64,000 nucleotides of DNA from VGTK01 sp046327915 (GCA_046327915.1 JAXLXO010000023.1:1-64000), one strand, 5' to 3'; shown: positions 1 through 10,602, counted from the stretch's first letter. The notes: generated by a model from the letters alone, not told the origin. Numbers and translations are program-made.

Positions 1-1240
<1,240 letters not shown>

Positions 1241-1244
<4 letters not shown>

Positions 1245-2278
1245 GCGACAGCTCCCGCGCTCGTCGCGCGCGCTTCGGGAAGCGCGATGCGGAACAGCGC
1301 GCCGCCGCCCGGACGCTCCGCGACGTCGATGCGTCCCGCGTGCGCCTCGACGATCTGCCGCGCGACCGCGAGCCCGAGGCCGGTGCCCTTGTCGCGCGTG
1401 GTGAAGAACGGCTCGAAGATGCGCGCGCGCAGCTCCTCGGGCACGCCCGGTCCCGAGTCGGCGACGTCGATCTCGACCAGCCCGTCGCCCGTTGCGCGCG
1501 CGCCGAGCCGCACCTCGCCGCCGCGCGGCACGACGTCGGCCGCGTTCGCGAGCAGGCCGATCAGCACCTGCACGATCAGGTCGGAGTCGGCGCGGACGTC
1601 GGGCGGCGCCGGATCGGCGGCGCGCACCACGCGGATGTCCTTCGCCTCGAGGTCCTGGCGTGCGAGCAGCAGCGCCTGCTCGAAGAGCGCGCCGACCGGC
1701 ACCGTGCGCGGCGCGAGCCGCGGCGGACGCGCGAAGCTCAGCAGCGACGACACCACGCTGCCGAGCCGGTCGATCTCCGCGGTGATGAACGAGCTCGCGC
1801 GCTGCGCGTCTGCGTCGGCGGCGGGCAGTCCCTCGTTCAGACCCTGCGCGGCCGAGCGGATGATGCCCAGCGCGTTGCGCACCTCGTGCGCGATCGCGGC
1901 GGCGAGCTGTCCGAGTGCCGCTAGCTTCTCGCTCTGCGCGAGGCGCACGCGCGTCGCGGCGACGGTCTCCATCTGCGCCGCGATGATCGCGGCGGCGCGG
2001 CGGTCGCGGCGCCGCGCCTCGAGGACCAGGCCGAACAGCAGCCCCGCCGTCGCGAACGTGCACGCGTAGAGCAGCAGCGCCGCGATGGTGACGTCGGTGC
2101 CGTTCATCTGGAAGCGGATGCCGAGCGCGAAGGTGAGCACGAGGTCGCCGAGGCCGATCGCGAAGCCGGTCGCGAGTCCCCACCAGCGCTCGAGGCGCCA
2201 CCACGGGCGCGGGTCGTCGGCCGCGGCGCTGCGGCCCGGGTCGGTCTCGCGCACGTCGTTCGCAGTCTGCGTGATCAT
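1241..2278 (-). CDS. Membrane sensor histidine kinase (NtrB/HydH-like)
   Basis: Sensor kinase of 345 residues, partner of the overlapping NtrC-type regulator. Two hydrophobic segments (~35-55 and ~62-85) are joined by a very short loop, so there is almost no periplasmic sensor domain. A short coiled linker leads to the HisKA dimerisation helix with the phosphorylated histidine H131 in the H-box AIAHEVRN. The HATPase domain has an N-box (LLANAAD), G1 (DSGPGVP), an F-box (FEPFFTT) and G2 (GTGLGLA). The start chosen is the ATG at 2278. The frame is open further upstream, but that extension is Arg/Ala-rich and has no family match. The stimulus may be membrane-borne or intracellular. Confidence 0.9.
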
Positions 2279-2557
2279 CCTGCCTCGGACCGGAGCAACT
2301 GCGCGGCCACGCCGCACCGGACGCCCGGTTCGCGCGGATCTTGGCGGCACGCGCCGCCCGGTGCAATCGGCGCGGGCTGCGGCGTTGCGCGCCCGCAACG
2401 CTCGTGGCCGCCGGGCAACGAGGGACGACCGCGTTCCGGCGGCTTCGCGGAGGCCCGCAGCCCGTCCTTTCTGCGGTTTCGTCCCGGCACGCCGCTTGGA
2501 CTGCCGCCGCGACGCGCCGCAACGAACGGCGCCGCTCGCAGACGAAGGGAGTACCTC

Positions 2558-2899
2558 ATGAGTGGAAGAAAGATCCTGCTGTTCGTCGTCCTCGCGGACT
2601 TCATCGCGATCTCGGCGTGGGCCGTGTCGAGGGTCGGCGTCGTCGGCCTGTTCGCCGGAACCATCGAGAGCCCGGCCGCGATCGTCGGCCTCGCCGACCT
2701 CGTCATCTGCCTCGGCCTGATCTGCACGTGGATGGTGCGCGACGCGCGCGCCCGCGGCACGTCGGCGCTGCCGTATGTGCTCTTGACGCCGCTCCTCGGC
2801 AGCGCCGCCGCCCTGCTCTACCTGCTGCGCCGTCCGGACGGCGCGCCCGACCCGACGCTCGCGGTGCCGGTCGTGCGCGCGACCGCGCACGCACGCTGA
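2558..2899 (+). CDS. Small three-helix membrane protein, function unknown
   Basis: A 113-residue hydrophobic protein with a purine-rich ribosome binding site (GGGAG) before the ATG. Three membrane segments are visible at ~5-27, ~33-58 and ~70-90, with the charged turn RDARARG between the last two. The C-terminal ~20 residues are Pro/Ala-rich and probably cytoplasmic. I recognise a general likeness to short bacterial membrane proteins of unknown function but cannot name the family. It lies head to head with the histidine kinase (279 bases apart) and 56 bases before a methyltransferase gene, which may be co-transcribed. Confidence 0.7.
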   Translation: MSGRKILLFVVLADFIAISAWAVSRVGVVGLFAGTIESPAAIVGLADLVICLGLICTWMVRDARARGTSALPYVLLTPLLGSAAALLYLLRRPDGAPDPTLAVPVVRATAHAR

Positions 2900-2955
2900 A
2901 CGACGGAGGGGCGCTTCCGCTGGCGTCGCGCACCGCGCGGCGCTAGCGGGGCGTC

Positions 2956-3708
2956 GTGCGCCAGGTCGCCTACGAGGACGAGGCGGAACGCTACGCGGCG
3001 GCACGCGGGCTCGCGCTCGACGCGATCGCACCGTGGCGCGAGGCGATCGCGCCGTGGCTCGCGCGCGCCGCACCGATCCTCGACGGCGGCGCCGGCACGG
3101 GACAGTTCACGAACGCCTTCCGTGCGTGGTTCGATTGCGACGTCGTCGCGCTCGAGCCGGCCGCGGCGATGCGCCGCACGGCGTGCACGCTCGCCGCCGG
3201 CGATCCGCGACAGCGCTGGGTCGGTGGAAGGCTGGAGGAGCTGCCGCTGGCGCGCGCGACGTGCGGCGCCGCGTGGCTCTCGACCGTCGTGCACCACGTC
3301 CGCGATCTCCCGCGCTGCGCGGACGAGCTGCGGCGAGTGCTGGTGCCCGGCGCACCGGTGCTGATCCGCGGCGCGTTCCCCGGGCGCCACGAGGGCATCA
3401 CGCTGCTGCGCTTCTTTCCCGAGACCATGCGGCGGCTGGAGACCTTCCCCGGCGTCGACGAGGTGTGCGCACGCTTCGCGGACGCGGGCTTCACGCGCGT
3501 CGCGCTGCACGAGGTCGCGCAGCGCTCGGCCGCGTCGCTCACGGACTACCGGGCGCGTGTCGTCACCGGACGCCACGCCGATTCGCTGCTCGCGGTCCTC
3601 GACGACGGCGAGTTCGCGCGCGGGCTCGCCCGCCTCGACGACGCGATCGCGGGCGGTCCTCCGGACGCCGCCGTGCACGACCGGCTGACGCTGCTCGTGC
3701 TGCGCTGA
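2956..3708 (+). CDS. Class I SAM-dependent methyltransferase
   Basis: A 250-residue cytoplasmic methyltransferase with the Rossmann-type SAM fold. Motif I is ILDGGAGTGQFT (residues ~36-47), the acidic end of strand 2 is in VVALEPA, and a post-motif segment STVVHHVRD resembles the UbiE/COQ5 and type-11 group. The substrate cannot be told. Translation starts at a GTG. The upstream spacing suggests loose linkage to the small membrane protein, and 151 bases separate it from the next gene. The C-terminal ~80 residues are helical and probably form the acceptor lid. Confidence 0.85.
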   Translation: MRQVAYEDEAERYAAARGLALDAIAPWREAIAPWLARAAPILDGGAGTGQFTNAFRAWFDCDVVALEPAAAMRRTACTLAAGDPRQRWVGGRLEELPLARATCGAAWLSTVVHHVRDLPRCADELRRVLVPGAPVLIRGAFPGRHEGITLLRFFPETMRRLETFPGVDEVCARFADAGFTRVALHEVAQRSAASLTDYRARVVTGRHADSLLAVLDDGEFARGLARLDDAIAGGPPDAAVHDRLTLLVLR

Positions 3709-3859
3709 GCGCGACGTCGCGACAGCCGTCGGCACGCATCGCGTAGTTCTACGCTCTGGGCCGGCGTCCGGTTTCGGATCAAAGGCGGTGAACGCCCGCC
3801 GCGCGTGCGCCAGATGCGTGCGCGGCTCCGAAACACGCAGCTCTCTCGCGGAGGCCTCG

Positions 3860-5392
3860 ATGAAACGGACCCTGCTCACGCTCTGCGGCGCCGCCGCCCT
3901 CCTGCTCCTGATCGCGTTCGACGCGCATGCGCGCTGCGGCGACGCGGCCGGTGATGCGGCCGCGATCGCCGCGGCACGCGCCGACATCCAGGCGGCGTGC
4001 GGCTGCCCGACCACCGCCGGATCGCGCGCCTCCTTCCTCTCGTGTGCGCGCGGCATCGCCTCGAACCGCGTCACAACAGGGCAGCTCTCGTCTTCGTGCC
4101 GCGCGTCGGTGCTGCGCTGCGCGAGCAAGTCGACGTGCGGGCGTCCGGGAGCGGTGTCCTGCTGCCGCACGAACCGCACCGGCAAGACCACGTGCAGCGT
4201 GGTCGGCAGCGCCGCGCGCTGCAAGCCGCCCGCGGGCGGCAGCGCCTGCGTCGGGCAGTACGCGAGCTGCTGCGACGCGTGCACCACGACCGGCTGCCGT
4301 CCGACGCCGACGCCCGCGCCGACAGCGACTCCCACACCGGTCCCGACCGCGACGCCGCCGATCCCGACGCTCGCCCCGCTGCCGGAGATCTGCCAGCCGC
4401 TGATCGGGCTGCCGTCGCTGGCGACGGTGCCGTTCACGGTCACGCAGGGCTCGACGGATTGCGGCGGCGCCGGCTTCAACCCGCCACCGGCACCGCCGTT
4501 CAGCGGCGACGTGCGCAATGCGGCGGACGCGAAGCTCGGCGACCTCGGCGAGGGCTGCCTCTACACCGGCGGCTTTCCGCCGATCCCGATCCCGGCCGGC
4601 AACACCGCGATGCTCGACGTGAAGGGTGTCGGGCTGCTCGACGTCAAGCTGGGCGGCAGCGACGGCAACGGTCCGCGCGACTGCACGAAGGGCGCGGGAC
4701 CGGACGCGCACTGCCTGAACGGCAAGCCCGGCACCGACGGCAACGGCGCGTGCACGTCGGACGCGCACTGCGGCGGCGGCAAGGGCACGTGCCAGTACGA
4801 CGCCAACTGCTTCTTCGGACCGCCGATCCCGATTGCCTCGTTCGGCGCGTGCGTGGTGAACGCGTTCCAGACCGACCTGTGCGGCAACGTGAACCTGCTC
4901 ACCACGCAGGCCACCTTCGCGACGACGATCTCTGCGCGGGTGTACTTGACGGGCAGCACGGCGCAGCCGTGCCCGATCTGTGACGGCGGCACGTGCAGCG
5001 CGGGCACGAACGCGGGCGGCGCATGCGCGCCGGTCGGCGCGCTCGGCACGAGCCCCGACTGTCCGCCGGCCGACACGGCCTTCCTGGGCTCGCTCACGGT
5101 GCCGATCACGCAGCTCGGCACCGGCACGTCGTCGCTCGCGGCGGATGCGTCGGGGCTGTTCTGCTCCGGTCAGACGGCCCCGGGGGCGCTCGGGCTGCCG
5201 GCCGCGCGCGAGGTCACGGAGAACGGCGCCGGCTTCGGCGCCAGCGGCAGCCTGCTCGGCATGCGGCTCGCGGGGACCTTCTGCATCCCCGCGTCGGGCA
5301 GCTTCCTCGATTCGGTCGCGGGCTTGCCGGCGGTGGGCGCCGTGAGCCAGCGCGGCGAGCTCGACCTGACGCAGGTGCTGGGCTTGCCGTGA
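3860..5392 (+). CDS. Secreted cysteine-rich protein with Pro/Thr linker
   Basis: A 510-residue exported protein of unknown function. A Sec signal peptide (1-24, ending DAHA) is followed by a cysteine-rich module (~26-146) with paired cysteines (SCC, ACTTTGC). A Pro/Thr/Ala linker (~147-174) then leads to a large C-terminal domain (~180-510) rich in Gly, Asp and Cys, which includes the motif CTSDAHCGGGKGTC. The linker suggests two extracellular domains held apart, as in surface-anchored or matrix proteins. The ATG at 3860 was chosen over an in-frame GTG at 3788 because it follows a GAGG site and opens a proper signal sequence. A strong terminator hairpin lies directly after the stop. It could be a lineage-specific surface protein; no catalytic motif is visible. 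Confidence 0.8.
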   Translation: MKRTLLTLCGAAALLLLIAFDAHARCGDAAGDAAAIAAARADIQAACGCPTTAGSRASFLSCARGIASNRVTTGQLSSSCRASVLRCASKSTCGRPGAVSCCRTNRTGKTTCSVVGSAARCKPPAGGSACVGQYASCCDACTTTGCRPTPTPAPTATPTPVPTATPPIPTLAPLPEICQPLIGLPSLATVPFTVTQGSTDCGGAGFNPPPAPPFSGDVRNAADAKLGDLGEGCLYTGGFPPIPIPAGNTAMLDVKGVGLLDVKLGGSDGNGPRDCTKGAGPDAHCLNGKPGTDGNGACTSDAHCGGGKGTCQYDANCFFGPPIPIASFGACVVNAFQTDLCGNVNLLTTQATFATTISARVYLTGSTAQPCPICDGGTCSAGTNAGGACAPVGALGTSPDCPPADTAFLGSLTVPITQLGTGTSSLAADASGLFCSGQTAPGALGLPAAREVTENGAGFGASGSLLGMRLAGTFCIPASGSFLDSVAGLPAVGAVSQRGELDLTQVLGLP

Positions 5393-5393
5393 A

Positions 5394-5441
5394 CGCGGCG
5401 GGAGGCGGTGGGTCCGAAGGTCGGCACCGCCTCCCGCCGCG
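5394..5441. terminator. Bidirectional intrinsic-type terminator hairpin
   Basis: A perfect 17-bp inverted repeat (5394-5410 with 5425-5441) encloses a 14-base loop. It fills the gap between two convergent genes, starting one base after the plus-strand stop and ending two bases before the minus-strand stop. No long U tract flanks it on either side, so it may act as a factor-assisted or hairpin-only terminator for both transcripts. Confidence 0.8.
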
Positions 5442-5443
5442 CT

Positions 5444-6304
5444 CTAGAGGATCTTCTCCGCGAAGCGCGCCAGCGCGTCCATCGCCTCGCGGGCGCGCGT
5501 CCACGGCAGCGACACGACGCGGGCGACGCCGGCGTCGGCGAAGCGCGCCAGCACGTCGCGATCGAGGCTCGCGGCCGACGGTCCGACGGTGACCTCGAAC
5601 GGCAGGTGCTCGCGCCCCGCGGCCGCGCGCAGCTCGCGCAGCTTCGCGATCAGCGGCACGACGCTCTCCGGCGTGTGGCGCACGCCGTACCAGCCGTCGC
5701 CGATCTCGGCGGCCCGCTTGAGCGCGGCCTCGGTCTCGCCGCCGACGAGGATCGGCAGCGGCTTCTGCACGGGCTTCGGCTCGAACTTGACGGGCCCGAA
5801 CGAGAACGACTTGCCGCGGAACTCGGGCTCGCTCTCGGTCCACAGCGTGCGAAGCGCGCGCACGCACTCGCGCAGCAGCGGGCCGCGGCGCGCGAAGTCC
5901 ACGCCGGCGGCGACGAACTCCTCCTCGAGCCAGCCGACGCCGACGCCGAGGCTGAAGCGTCCGTTCGACAGCACGTCGAGCGTCGTCGCGAGACGCGCGG
6001 TGACCAGCGGATGGCGCAGCGGCAGGATGTAGATGTTCGTGCCGAGCCGGATGCGCGACGTGACCGCCGCGATCTGGGCCAGCACCATCAGCGGGTCGAG
6101 CAGCGGCGTCGCCGGGTTGATCGGCGGCACGCCGTCCTCGGTGTACGGATAGCGGCTGTGGAAGGTCGTCGGGAAGACGAGGTGCTCCGCGACCCACACC
6201 GACTCGAAGCCGAGCTCCTCCGCTCGCTGTGCGACCGGCACGAGCTGCTCGTGCCGCAGCATGAAGAGCGGAATGCCGACCTTCACCGACGCGGCACCGC
6301 TCAC
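5444..6304 (-). CDS. F420-dependent LLM-class oxidoreductase (TIGR03619-like)
   Basis: Luciferase-like TIM-barrel oxidoreductase of 286 residues, expected to use reduced or oxidised F420 (or FMN) on an unknown substrate. Family features include the N-terminal strand VGIPLF, the early segment FESVWVAEHL, RIRLGTNIYILPLRHP, the phosphate-binding region GRFSLGVGVGWLEEEF and the segment LPILVGG. The GTG at 6304 overlaps the stop of the cyclase-family gene (GTGA), implying translational coupling. A second GTG at 6286 would give 280 residues and a more typical N-terminus. It is the last gene of a four-gene overlapping operon that begins with glycogen synthase. Confidence 0.88.
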   Translation of the reverse strand: MSGAASVKVGIPLFMLRHEQLVPVAQRAEELGFESVWVAEHLVFPTTFHSRYPYTEDGVPPINPATPLLDPLMVLAQIAAVTSRIRLGTNIYILPLRHPLVTARLATTLDVLSNGRFSLGVGVGWLEEEFVAAGVDFARRGPLLRECVRALRTLWTESEPEFRGKSFSFGPVKFEPKPVQKPLPILVGGETEAALKRAAEIGDGWYGVRHTPESVVPLIAKLRELRAAAGREHLPFEVTVGPSAASLDRDVLARFADAGVARVVSLPWTRAREAMDALARFAEKIL

Positions 6305-7143
6305 GGCAGGACCGCGATGATGCGCGCCGGCGCGCCCGAGCCGCCGCCGATCTTCATCGGCAGCGCGACGAAGAGCGCGCCCTGCTCGGGCAGACGGTCG
6401 AGGTTCGCGACGTTCTCGAACGCGGGCTTGTTCGCGCCGTTGATCGTCTGGTGGACGATGAAGTCCTTCGACGGTCCGTGATCGATGCTCGGCGTGTCGA
6501 CGCCGATCGCGTCGATCGAGCGCTGCGCCACGAGCCACTCCGCCGCCTCCTTGGAGAAGCCCGGGAAATGCAGGTTCGCAACGTCGCCCTTCTGCGCGGT
6601 GCCGAGGTACTCGAGGCGGTTCGGCCAGTAGCGTCCCCAGCCGCTGCGCATGAGCACGACCGCACCGTCGGGGATGCGCCCGTACTTCGCCTCCCAGCGC
6701 TCGAGGTCCGCGACCGTCAGGCGGTAGTCGCGATCGGCGCTCGCGGAGTCGCGCACGTCGATCACCACCGCGGGGCCCATCATCGCCGACAGCGGCACCT
6801 GGTCCGCCGTCAAGCGCCCCTGCGCGAAGTGGATCGGCGCGTCCATGTGCGTGCCGCCGTGCTCGGCGGTGGTGAAGTGGTTCGCCGCGTAGAAGTAGCC
6901 CTGCGGCGTCAGGCCGTTCTTGCCGACCTCGAGGTGGAAGCCGTCCTCCGTCGGCCAGTAGATGGTCGTGTCGTCGAACGTGTAGGTCAGGTCCACGACG
7001 CGCGACTCGTCGATCGCCGGCGCGGCGCCTTCCCCGCGCGCCGTCCCGGTCGTCGCGACGAGCAGCAGCGACGCGGCGAGCGTCGCGCACGCACGGAAAC
7101 TGTGCCGCAGGAAGCGCGCTGTCGGAGGCTCGTCCACGGACAT
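6301..7143 (-). CDS. Exported cyclase-family (kynurenine formamidase-like) hydrolase
   Basis: A 280-residue member of the metal-dependent cyclase/formamidase family (PF04199-like). The signature HGGTHMDAPIHF carries the metal-binding His/Asp/His set, and a later histidine lies in GVDTPSIDHG. Residues ~10-40 (FLRHSFRAC...LLLVATTGTARG) look like a cleavable signal sequence, so it probably acts in the periplasm, unlike typical cytoplasmic kynurenine formamidases. Related periplasmic or secreted members hydrolyse cyclic amides or esters; the substrate here is unknown. The ATG at 7143 was chosen because it opens the signal peptide. The stop overlaps the next gene's GTG, and the enoyl-CoA hydratase gene ends only 11 bases upstream. 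Confidence 0.85.
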   Translation of the reverse strand: MSVDEPPTARFLRHSFRACATLAASLLLVATTGTARGEGAAPAIDESRVVDLTYTFDDTTIYWPTEDGFHLEVGKNGLTPQGYFYAANHFTTAEHGGTHMDAPIHFAQGRLTADQVPLSAMMGPAVVIDVRDSASADRDYRLTVADLERWEAKYGRIPDGAVVLMRSGWGRYWPNRLEYLGTAQKGDVANLHFPGFSKEAAEWLVAQRSIDAIGVDTPSIDHGPSKDFIVHQTINGANKPAFENVANLDRLPEQGALFVALPMKIGGGSGAPARIIAVLP

Positions 7144-7154
7144 CGCCGCCACGC

Positions 7155-8003
7155 TCACTCCTTCCACCACGGATAGAACGGCGGCATGTCGGCGCTCGGC
7201 CGCATCGAGAACTTCGGCGGACGCTTCTCGAGGAAGGACGACACGCCCTCGTACGCGTCGGCCGAGCGGCCCATGAAGAAGATGCTCTTCGAGTCGAGCA
7301 AGTGCGCCTCCATCGGGCTCGACGCGCCGAGCATGCGCCACAGGAGCTGTCGCGAGAGCGCGACCGACACCGCCGACGTGTTTTCCGCGATCTCGCGCGC
7401 GAGCGTGCGCGCCGCCGACACCACCTGATCCGCCGGCAGGACGCGGCTCACCAACCCCGCCGCGTGCGCTTCCGCCGCGTCGAACACGCGTCCGGTGAAG
7501 ACCCACTCCGCCGCCTGCTGGATGCCGACGATGCGCGGCAGGAACCAGCTGCTCGCCGCCTCGGGCACGATGCCGCGACGCGCGAACACGAAGCCGATCT
7601 TCGCGCCTTCGGCCGCGATGCGGATGTCCATCGGCAGCGTCATCGTGATGCCGACGCCGACCGCCGAGCCGTTGATCGCGCCGATCACCGGCTTCTTCAG
7701 CGAGTGGATCTTCAGCGACACGAGCCCGCCCTCGTCGCGGTGCGAGTCGATCGTCTGCTTCGAGCCCTGCGCGCCGCCGTCGAAGGTCTTGCCGCCGCTG
7801 CCGAGATCGGCGCCGGCGCAGAAGGCGCGGCCTTCGCCGGTCACGATGACGACGCGCACGTCGTCGTCGGCGTCGGCCGCGTCGAGCGCGTGCAGCAGCT
7901 CGTGGCACATCCGGGGCGTGAACGCGTTCATGCGTTCGGGGCGGTGCAGCGTGATCGTGGCGACGCGGTCCTGCACCGCGTAGCGAATGTCCTCGTAGCT
8001 CAT
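7155..8003 (-). CDS. Enoyl-CoA hydratase/isomerase family protein
   Basis: Crotonase-fold enzyme of 282 residues. Oxyanion-hole strands are visible in RAFCAGADLG and NGSAVGVGITM, followed by the helix that normally bears catalytic glutamates (GIVPEAASSWFLPRIVG, where E is present). The C-terminus (PPKFSMRPSADMPPFYPWW) is typical of crotonases with a trailing helix that contacts the neighbouring subunit. It would hydrate or isomerise an acyl-CoA in fatty-acid or aromatic degradation; the exact reaction cannot be told. The ATG has a good GAGGAG site and overlaps the stop of glgA by four bases, an unexpected partner for a beta-oxidation gene. Confidence 0.92.
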   Translation of the reverse strand: MSYEDIRYAVQDRVATITLHRPERMNAFTPRMCHELLHALDAADADDDVRVVIVTGEGRAFCAGADLGSGGKTFDGGAQGSKQTIDSHRDEGGLVSLKIHSLKKPVIGAINGSAVGVGITMTLPMDIRIAAEGAKIGFVFARRGIVPEAASSWFLPRIVGIQQAAEWVFTGRVFDAAEAHAAGLVSRVLPADQVVSAARTLAREIAENTSAVSVALSRQLLWRMLGASSPMEAHLLDSKSIFFMGRSADAYEGVSSFLEKRPPKFSMRPSADMPPFYPWWKE

Positions 8004-9523
8004 CCGAAGCTCCTCTTCGTCCCGGCGGGACCGTTCACCGCCGCCGCGTCGTCGTGCTCCCGCGCACCGATCACCGACGCATAGACCTTCTCCAGCCGTG
8101 CCGCCGACTCCTCCCACGAGAAGCGGCGCGCCATCGCCTGGTGGCGCAGCCGCGCCACGTGCGCGGGCCTGCGGTACCAGGTGTCGAGCGCGTAGCGCAG
8201 CGCGGCGCCGCACGCTTCCGCCGTCGGCGCGAGGAACACGAAGCCCGTGCCCTCGCCCGTCGACTCGTCGTACGCCGTCACGGTGTCGGCGAGGCCGCCC
8301 GTCGCGCGCACGATCGGCAGCGTGCCGTAGCGCATCGCGTACATCTGTCCGAGGCCGCACGGCTCGTGGCGCGACGGCATGAGGAAGTAGTCGGCGCCGG
8401 CGTGGATGCGGTGCGCGGTCTCCTCCGAGTAGCCGACGTGCACGCCCGCGCGTCCGGGGAAGCGCGCGGCGAGCGCGCGGAACATCTCCTCGAGCGCGGG
8501 CTCACCGGAGCCCTGCACGACGAGCTGCGCGCGGCCTTCGTCGAGTGCTGCGGCGAGCGGCTCGTGCAGCAGGTCGAGTCCCTTCTGCGGCGCCAGGCGC
8601 GAGACCACGCCGAGCACCGGCACGTCGTCGCGCTGCTCGAGCGCGAACGCCGCCTGCAGCGCGCGCTTGCACACGAGCTTGCCGCGCAGGTCGCGCGGGT
8701 CGAAGCGGCGCGCGAGGAAGTCGTCCGTGCGCGGATCCCAGAGCTCCTCGTCGACGCCGTTCAGGATGCCCGTGGTGCTCGCCGCGCGGCGCGCGAAGAA
8801 GGCGTGCAGGCCACAGCCGCCGTCCTCGCTGCGGATCTCGCGTGCGTAGGTCGGCGACACCGCGGTGATCGCGTCGGCGGCGGCGACGCCGCCCTTCAGG
8901 AAGTTGACGCCGCCGAGATCCTCGAAGCGGTCGGCGGTGCGCTGCTCGTCGGGAAGGCCGATCCAGCGCCAGGCGTCCATCGCGAAGCGTCCCTGGTACT
9001 CCGCGTTGTGGATCGTCAGCACGCTGCCGATGCGCGCGAGCCGCGGATCGTGCGCGCGCAGCTCGGCGAGGTAGGCGGGCGCGAGCGCCGTCGGCCAGTC
9101 GTGCGCGTGCAGGACGTCGGGCTCGAAGCCGAAGTCGAGCGCGACCTGCACGGCCGCGCGCGACAGGAACGAGAACCGGTACGCGTCGCGCGCGTAGTCG
9201 GCGCCGGCGCCATAGAGCCCGCCGCCGGCGAACAGGTCGTCGCGCTCGAGCAGATAGACCGATCCACCGCCGGGCAGCGGTGCGAGCCAGAGCGCGGCGT
9301 CGAGCGTCTCGCCGCCCATCGGCACGCGGATCGTGCCCTGCGACCGCGCGCCGAGCGCCGCCGGGTCGATCGAGGCGTAGCGCGGCAGCAGGATGCGCGC
9401 GTCGTGCCCGCGCCGGGCGAGGGTCTTCACCAGCGCCGCGACCGCGTCTCCGAGGCCACCCGCCTTGGCGAGCGGCTGGCACTCCGACGCGACGAACAGG
9501 AGCCGCAGTCCGGCGCTGAACAT
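8000..9523 (-). CDS. glgA: Glycogen/starch synthase, ADP-glucose type
   Basis: A family 5 glycosyltransferase of 507 residues that transfers glucose from ADP-glucose to growing alpha-1,4-glucan. The N-terminal domain has the ADP-glucose-binding lysine motif KAGGLGD (K20) and the HAHDWPTAL strand. The C-terminal GT-B half has VSRLAPQKGLDLL, the acid segment FLMPSRHEPCGLGQMYAMRYG and the following RATGGLADTV. The length is near the usual 470-510. It is the first gene of a minus-strand operon whose next gene overlaps it. No glgB, glgC or glgP is in the window. The 111-base gap to the divergent CitE-like gene should hold both promoters. Confidence 0.95.
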   Translation of the reverse strand: MFSAGLRLLFVASECQPLAKAGGLGDAVAALVKTLARRGHDARILLPRYASIDPAALGARSQGTIRVPMGGETLDAALWLAPLPGGGSVYLLERDDLFAGGGLYGAGADYARDAYRFSFLSRAAVQVALDFGFEPDVLHAHDWPTALAPAYLAELRAHDPRLARIGSVLTIHNAEYQGRFAMDAWRWIGLPDEQRTADRFEDLGGVNFLKGGVAAADAITAVSPTYAREIRSEDGGCGLHAFFARRAASTTGILNGVDEELWDPRTDDFLARRFDPRDLRGKLVCKRALQAAFALEQRDDVPVLGVVSRLAPQKGLDLLHEPLAAALDEGRAQLVVQGSGEPALEEMFRALAARFPGRAGVHVGYSEETAHRIHAGADYFLMPSRHEPCGLGQMYAMRYGTLPIVRATGGLADTVTAYDESTGEGTGFVFLAPTAEACGAALRYALDTWYRRPAHVARLRHQAMARRFSWEESAARLEKVYASVIGAREHDDAAAVNGPAGTKRSFG

Positions 9524-9634
9524 CGGGCCGACACTTGTCCAGGTCGCGCGCCGGCGCAAGCGCTCGTCCGCCGTGCCGCACGCGTGATCCTTCCTTGCCT
9601 GCGGTCGTGCGGCGGGATAGCGACGGTCTGCGTC

Positions 9635-10558
9635 ATGGCCACCTCCGACAGCAAGCCCGGCTCGCCCCGCCTCCGTCGCTCGCTGCTGTTCGTCCCCGGC
9701 GACGACCGGCACAAGATGGAGAAATCGCTGCGCGCGGGCTCCGACTCGCTGATCTTCGATCTCGAGGACGCGGTCGTGCCGGCGCACAAGGTACGGGCCC
9801 GCGAAACGGTCCGCGACGCGCTGTTGTCGCTCGACTTCAAGGGCGCGGAGAAGCTGGTCCGCATCAATCCGCTCGAGACCGGCCTCACGCTCGACGACCT
9901 GACGGTCACCATGGCCGGGCACCCCGACGGCTACGTCGTGCCGAAGGTCCGCAGCGAGGACGACGTGCGCTTCATCGACCGCGCGCTCGCGAACTTCGAG
10001 GCGCTGGTCGGACGCGAGCAGGGATCGGTCCGTCTGGTGCTGCTCGCGACCGAGACGCCCGAGGGCATCCTCAACATCCGCCGCGTCGCGCAGGCGAGCC
10101 TGCGCTCGGCGGCACTGATGTGGGCGAGCGAGGACCTGTCGAACGCGCTCGGCTCGCGGCGCTCGCGCAAGTCCGATGGCTCTCTGCCCGACGTCTTCCA
10201 GTTCGCGCGCTCGGCGTGCCTGCTCGCCGCGGCCGCGGCCGGCATGGATCCGCTCGACATGCCCTACTTCGACTTCCACGACGACGAGGGCCTCGAGCGC
10301 GAGGCGCAGGAAGCGGCCGATCTCGGCTTCACCGGCAAGGCCGCGATTCATCCCGCACAGATCCCCACCATCAACCGCGTGTTCGTGCCGAGCGAGGAAG
10401 AGGTCGCGGAGGCGAACGCGCTGCTCGCGGCCGCCACCGAAGCCTTCGCGCGCGGCCAGGCCGCGTTCGTCTACAAGGGCGCGATGGTCGACGCCCCGCA
10501 CATCAACCGCGCCCGCAAGATCGTCGCCCGCGCCGCCGCCGGCCGCGCGGCGAGCTGA
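9635..10558 (+). CDS. HpcH/HpaI aldolase / CitE-like CoA lyase
   Basis: TIM-barrel lyase of 307 residues in the CitE/malyl-CoA lyase group, which cleave or form C-C bonds of acyl-CoA thioesters using Mg2+. Typical segments are RRSLLFVPGDDRHKMEKSL near the N-terminus, the catalytic DLEDAVVPAHK, a metal-ligand glutamate in LLATETPEGI, and GFTGKAAIHPAQI near the C-terminus. The possible reaction is (3S)-malyl-CoA, beta-methylmalyl-CoA or citramalyl-CoA cleavage; sequence alone does not decide. The molybdopterin oxidoreductase gene starts 44 bases downstream on the same strand, so the two are likely co-transcribed. Confidence 0.9.
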   Translation: MATSDSKPGSPRLRRSLLFVPGDDRHKMEKSLRAGSDSLIFDLEDAVVPAHKVRARETVRDALLSLDFKGAEKLVRINPLETGLTLDDLTVTMAGHPDGYVVPKVRSEDDVRFIDRALANFEALVGREQGSVRLVLLATETPEGILNIRRVAQASLRSAALMWASEDLSNALGSRRSRKSDGSLPDVFQFARSACLLAAAAAGMDPLDMPYFDFHDDEGLEREAQEAADLGFTGKAAIHPAQIPTINRVFVPSEEEVAEANALLAAATEAFARGQAAFVYKGAMVDAPHINRARKIVARAAAGRAAS

Positions 10559-10602
10559 CGCTTCGGCGCCGCGGCTCAGCGGACGCCGGACCGGAGAAAG
10601 CG

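Noticed and set aside
3741..3754. GCGTAG-N2-CTACGC palindrome upstream of the cysteine-rich secreted protein
   Set aside because: It occurs once, has a 2-base centre and no regulator gene nearby; kept only as a note.
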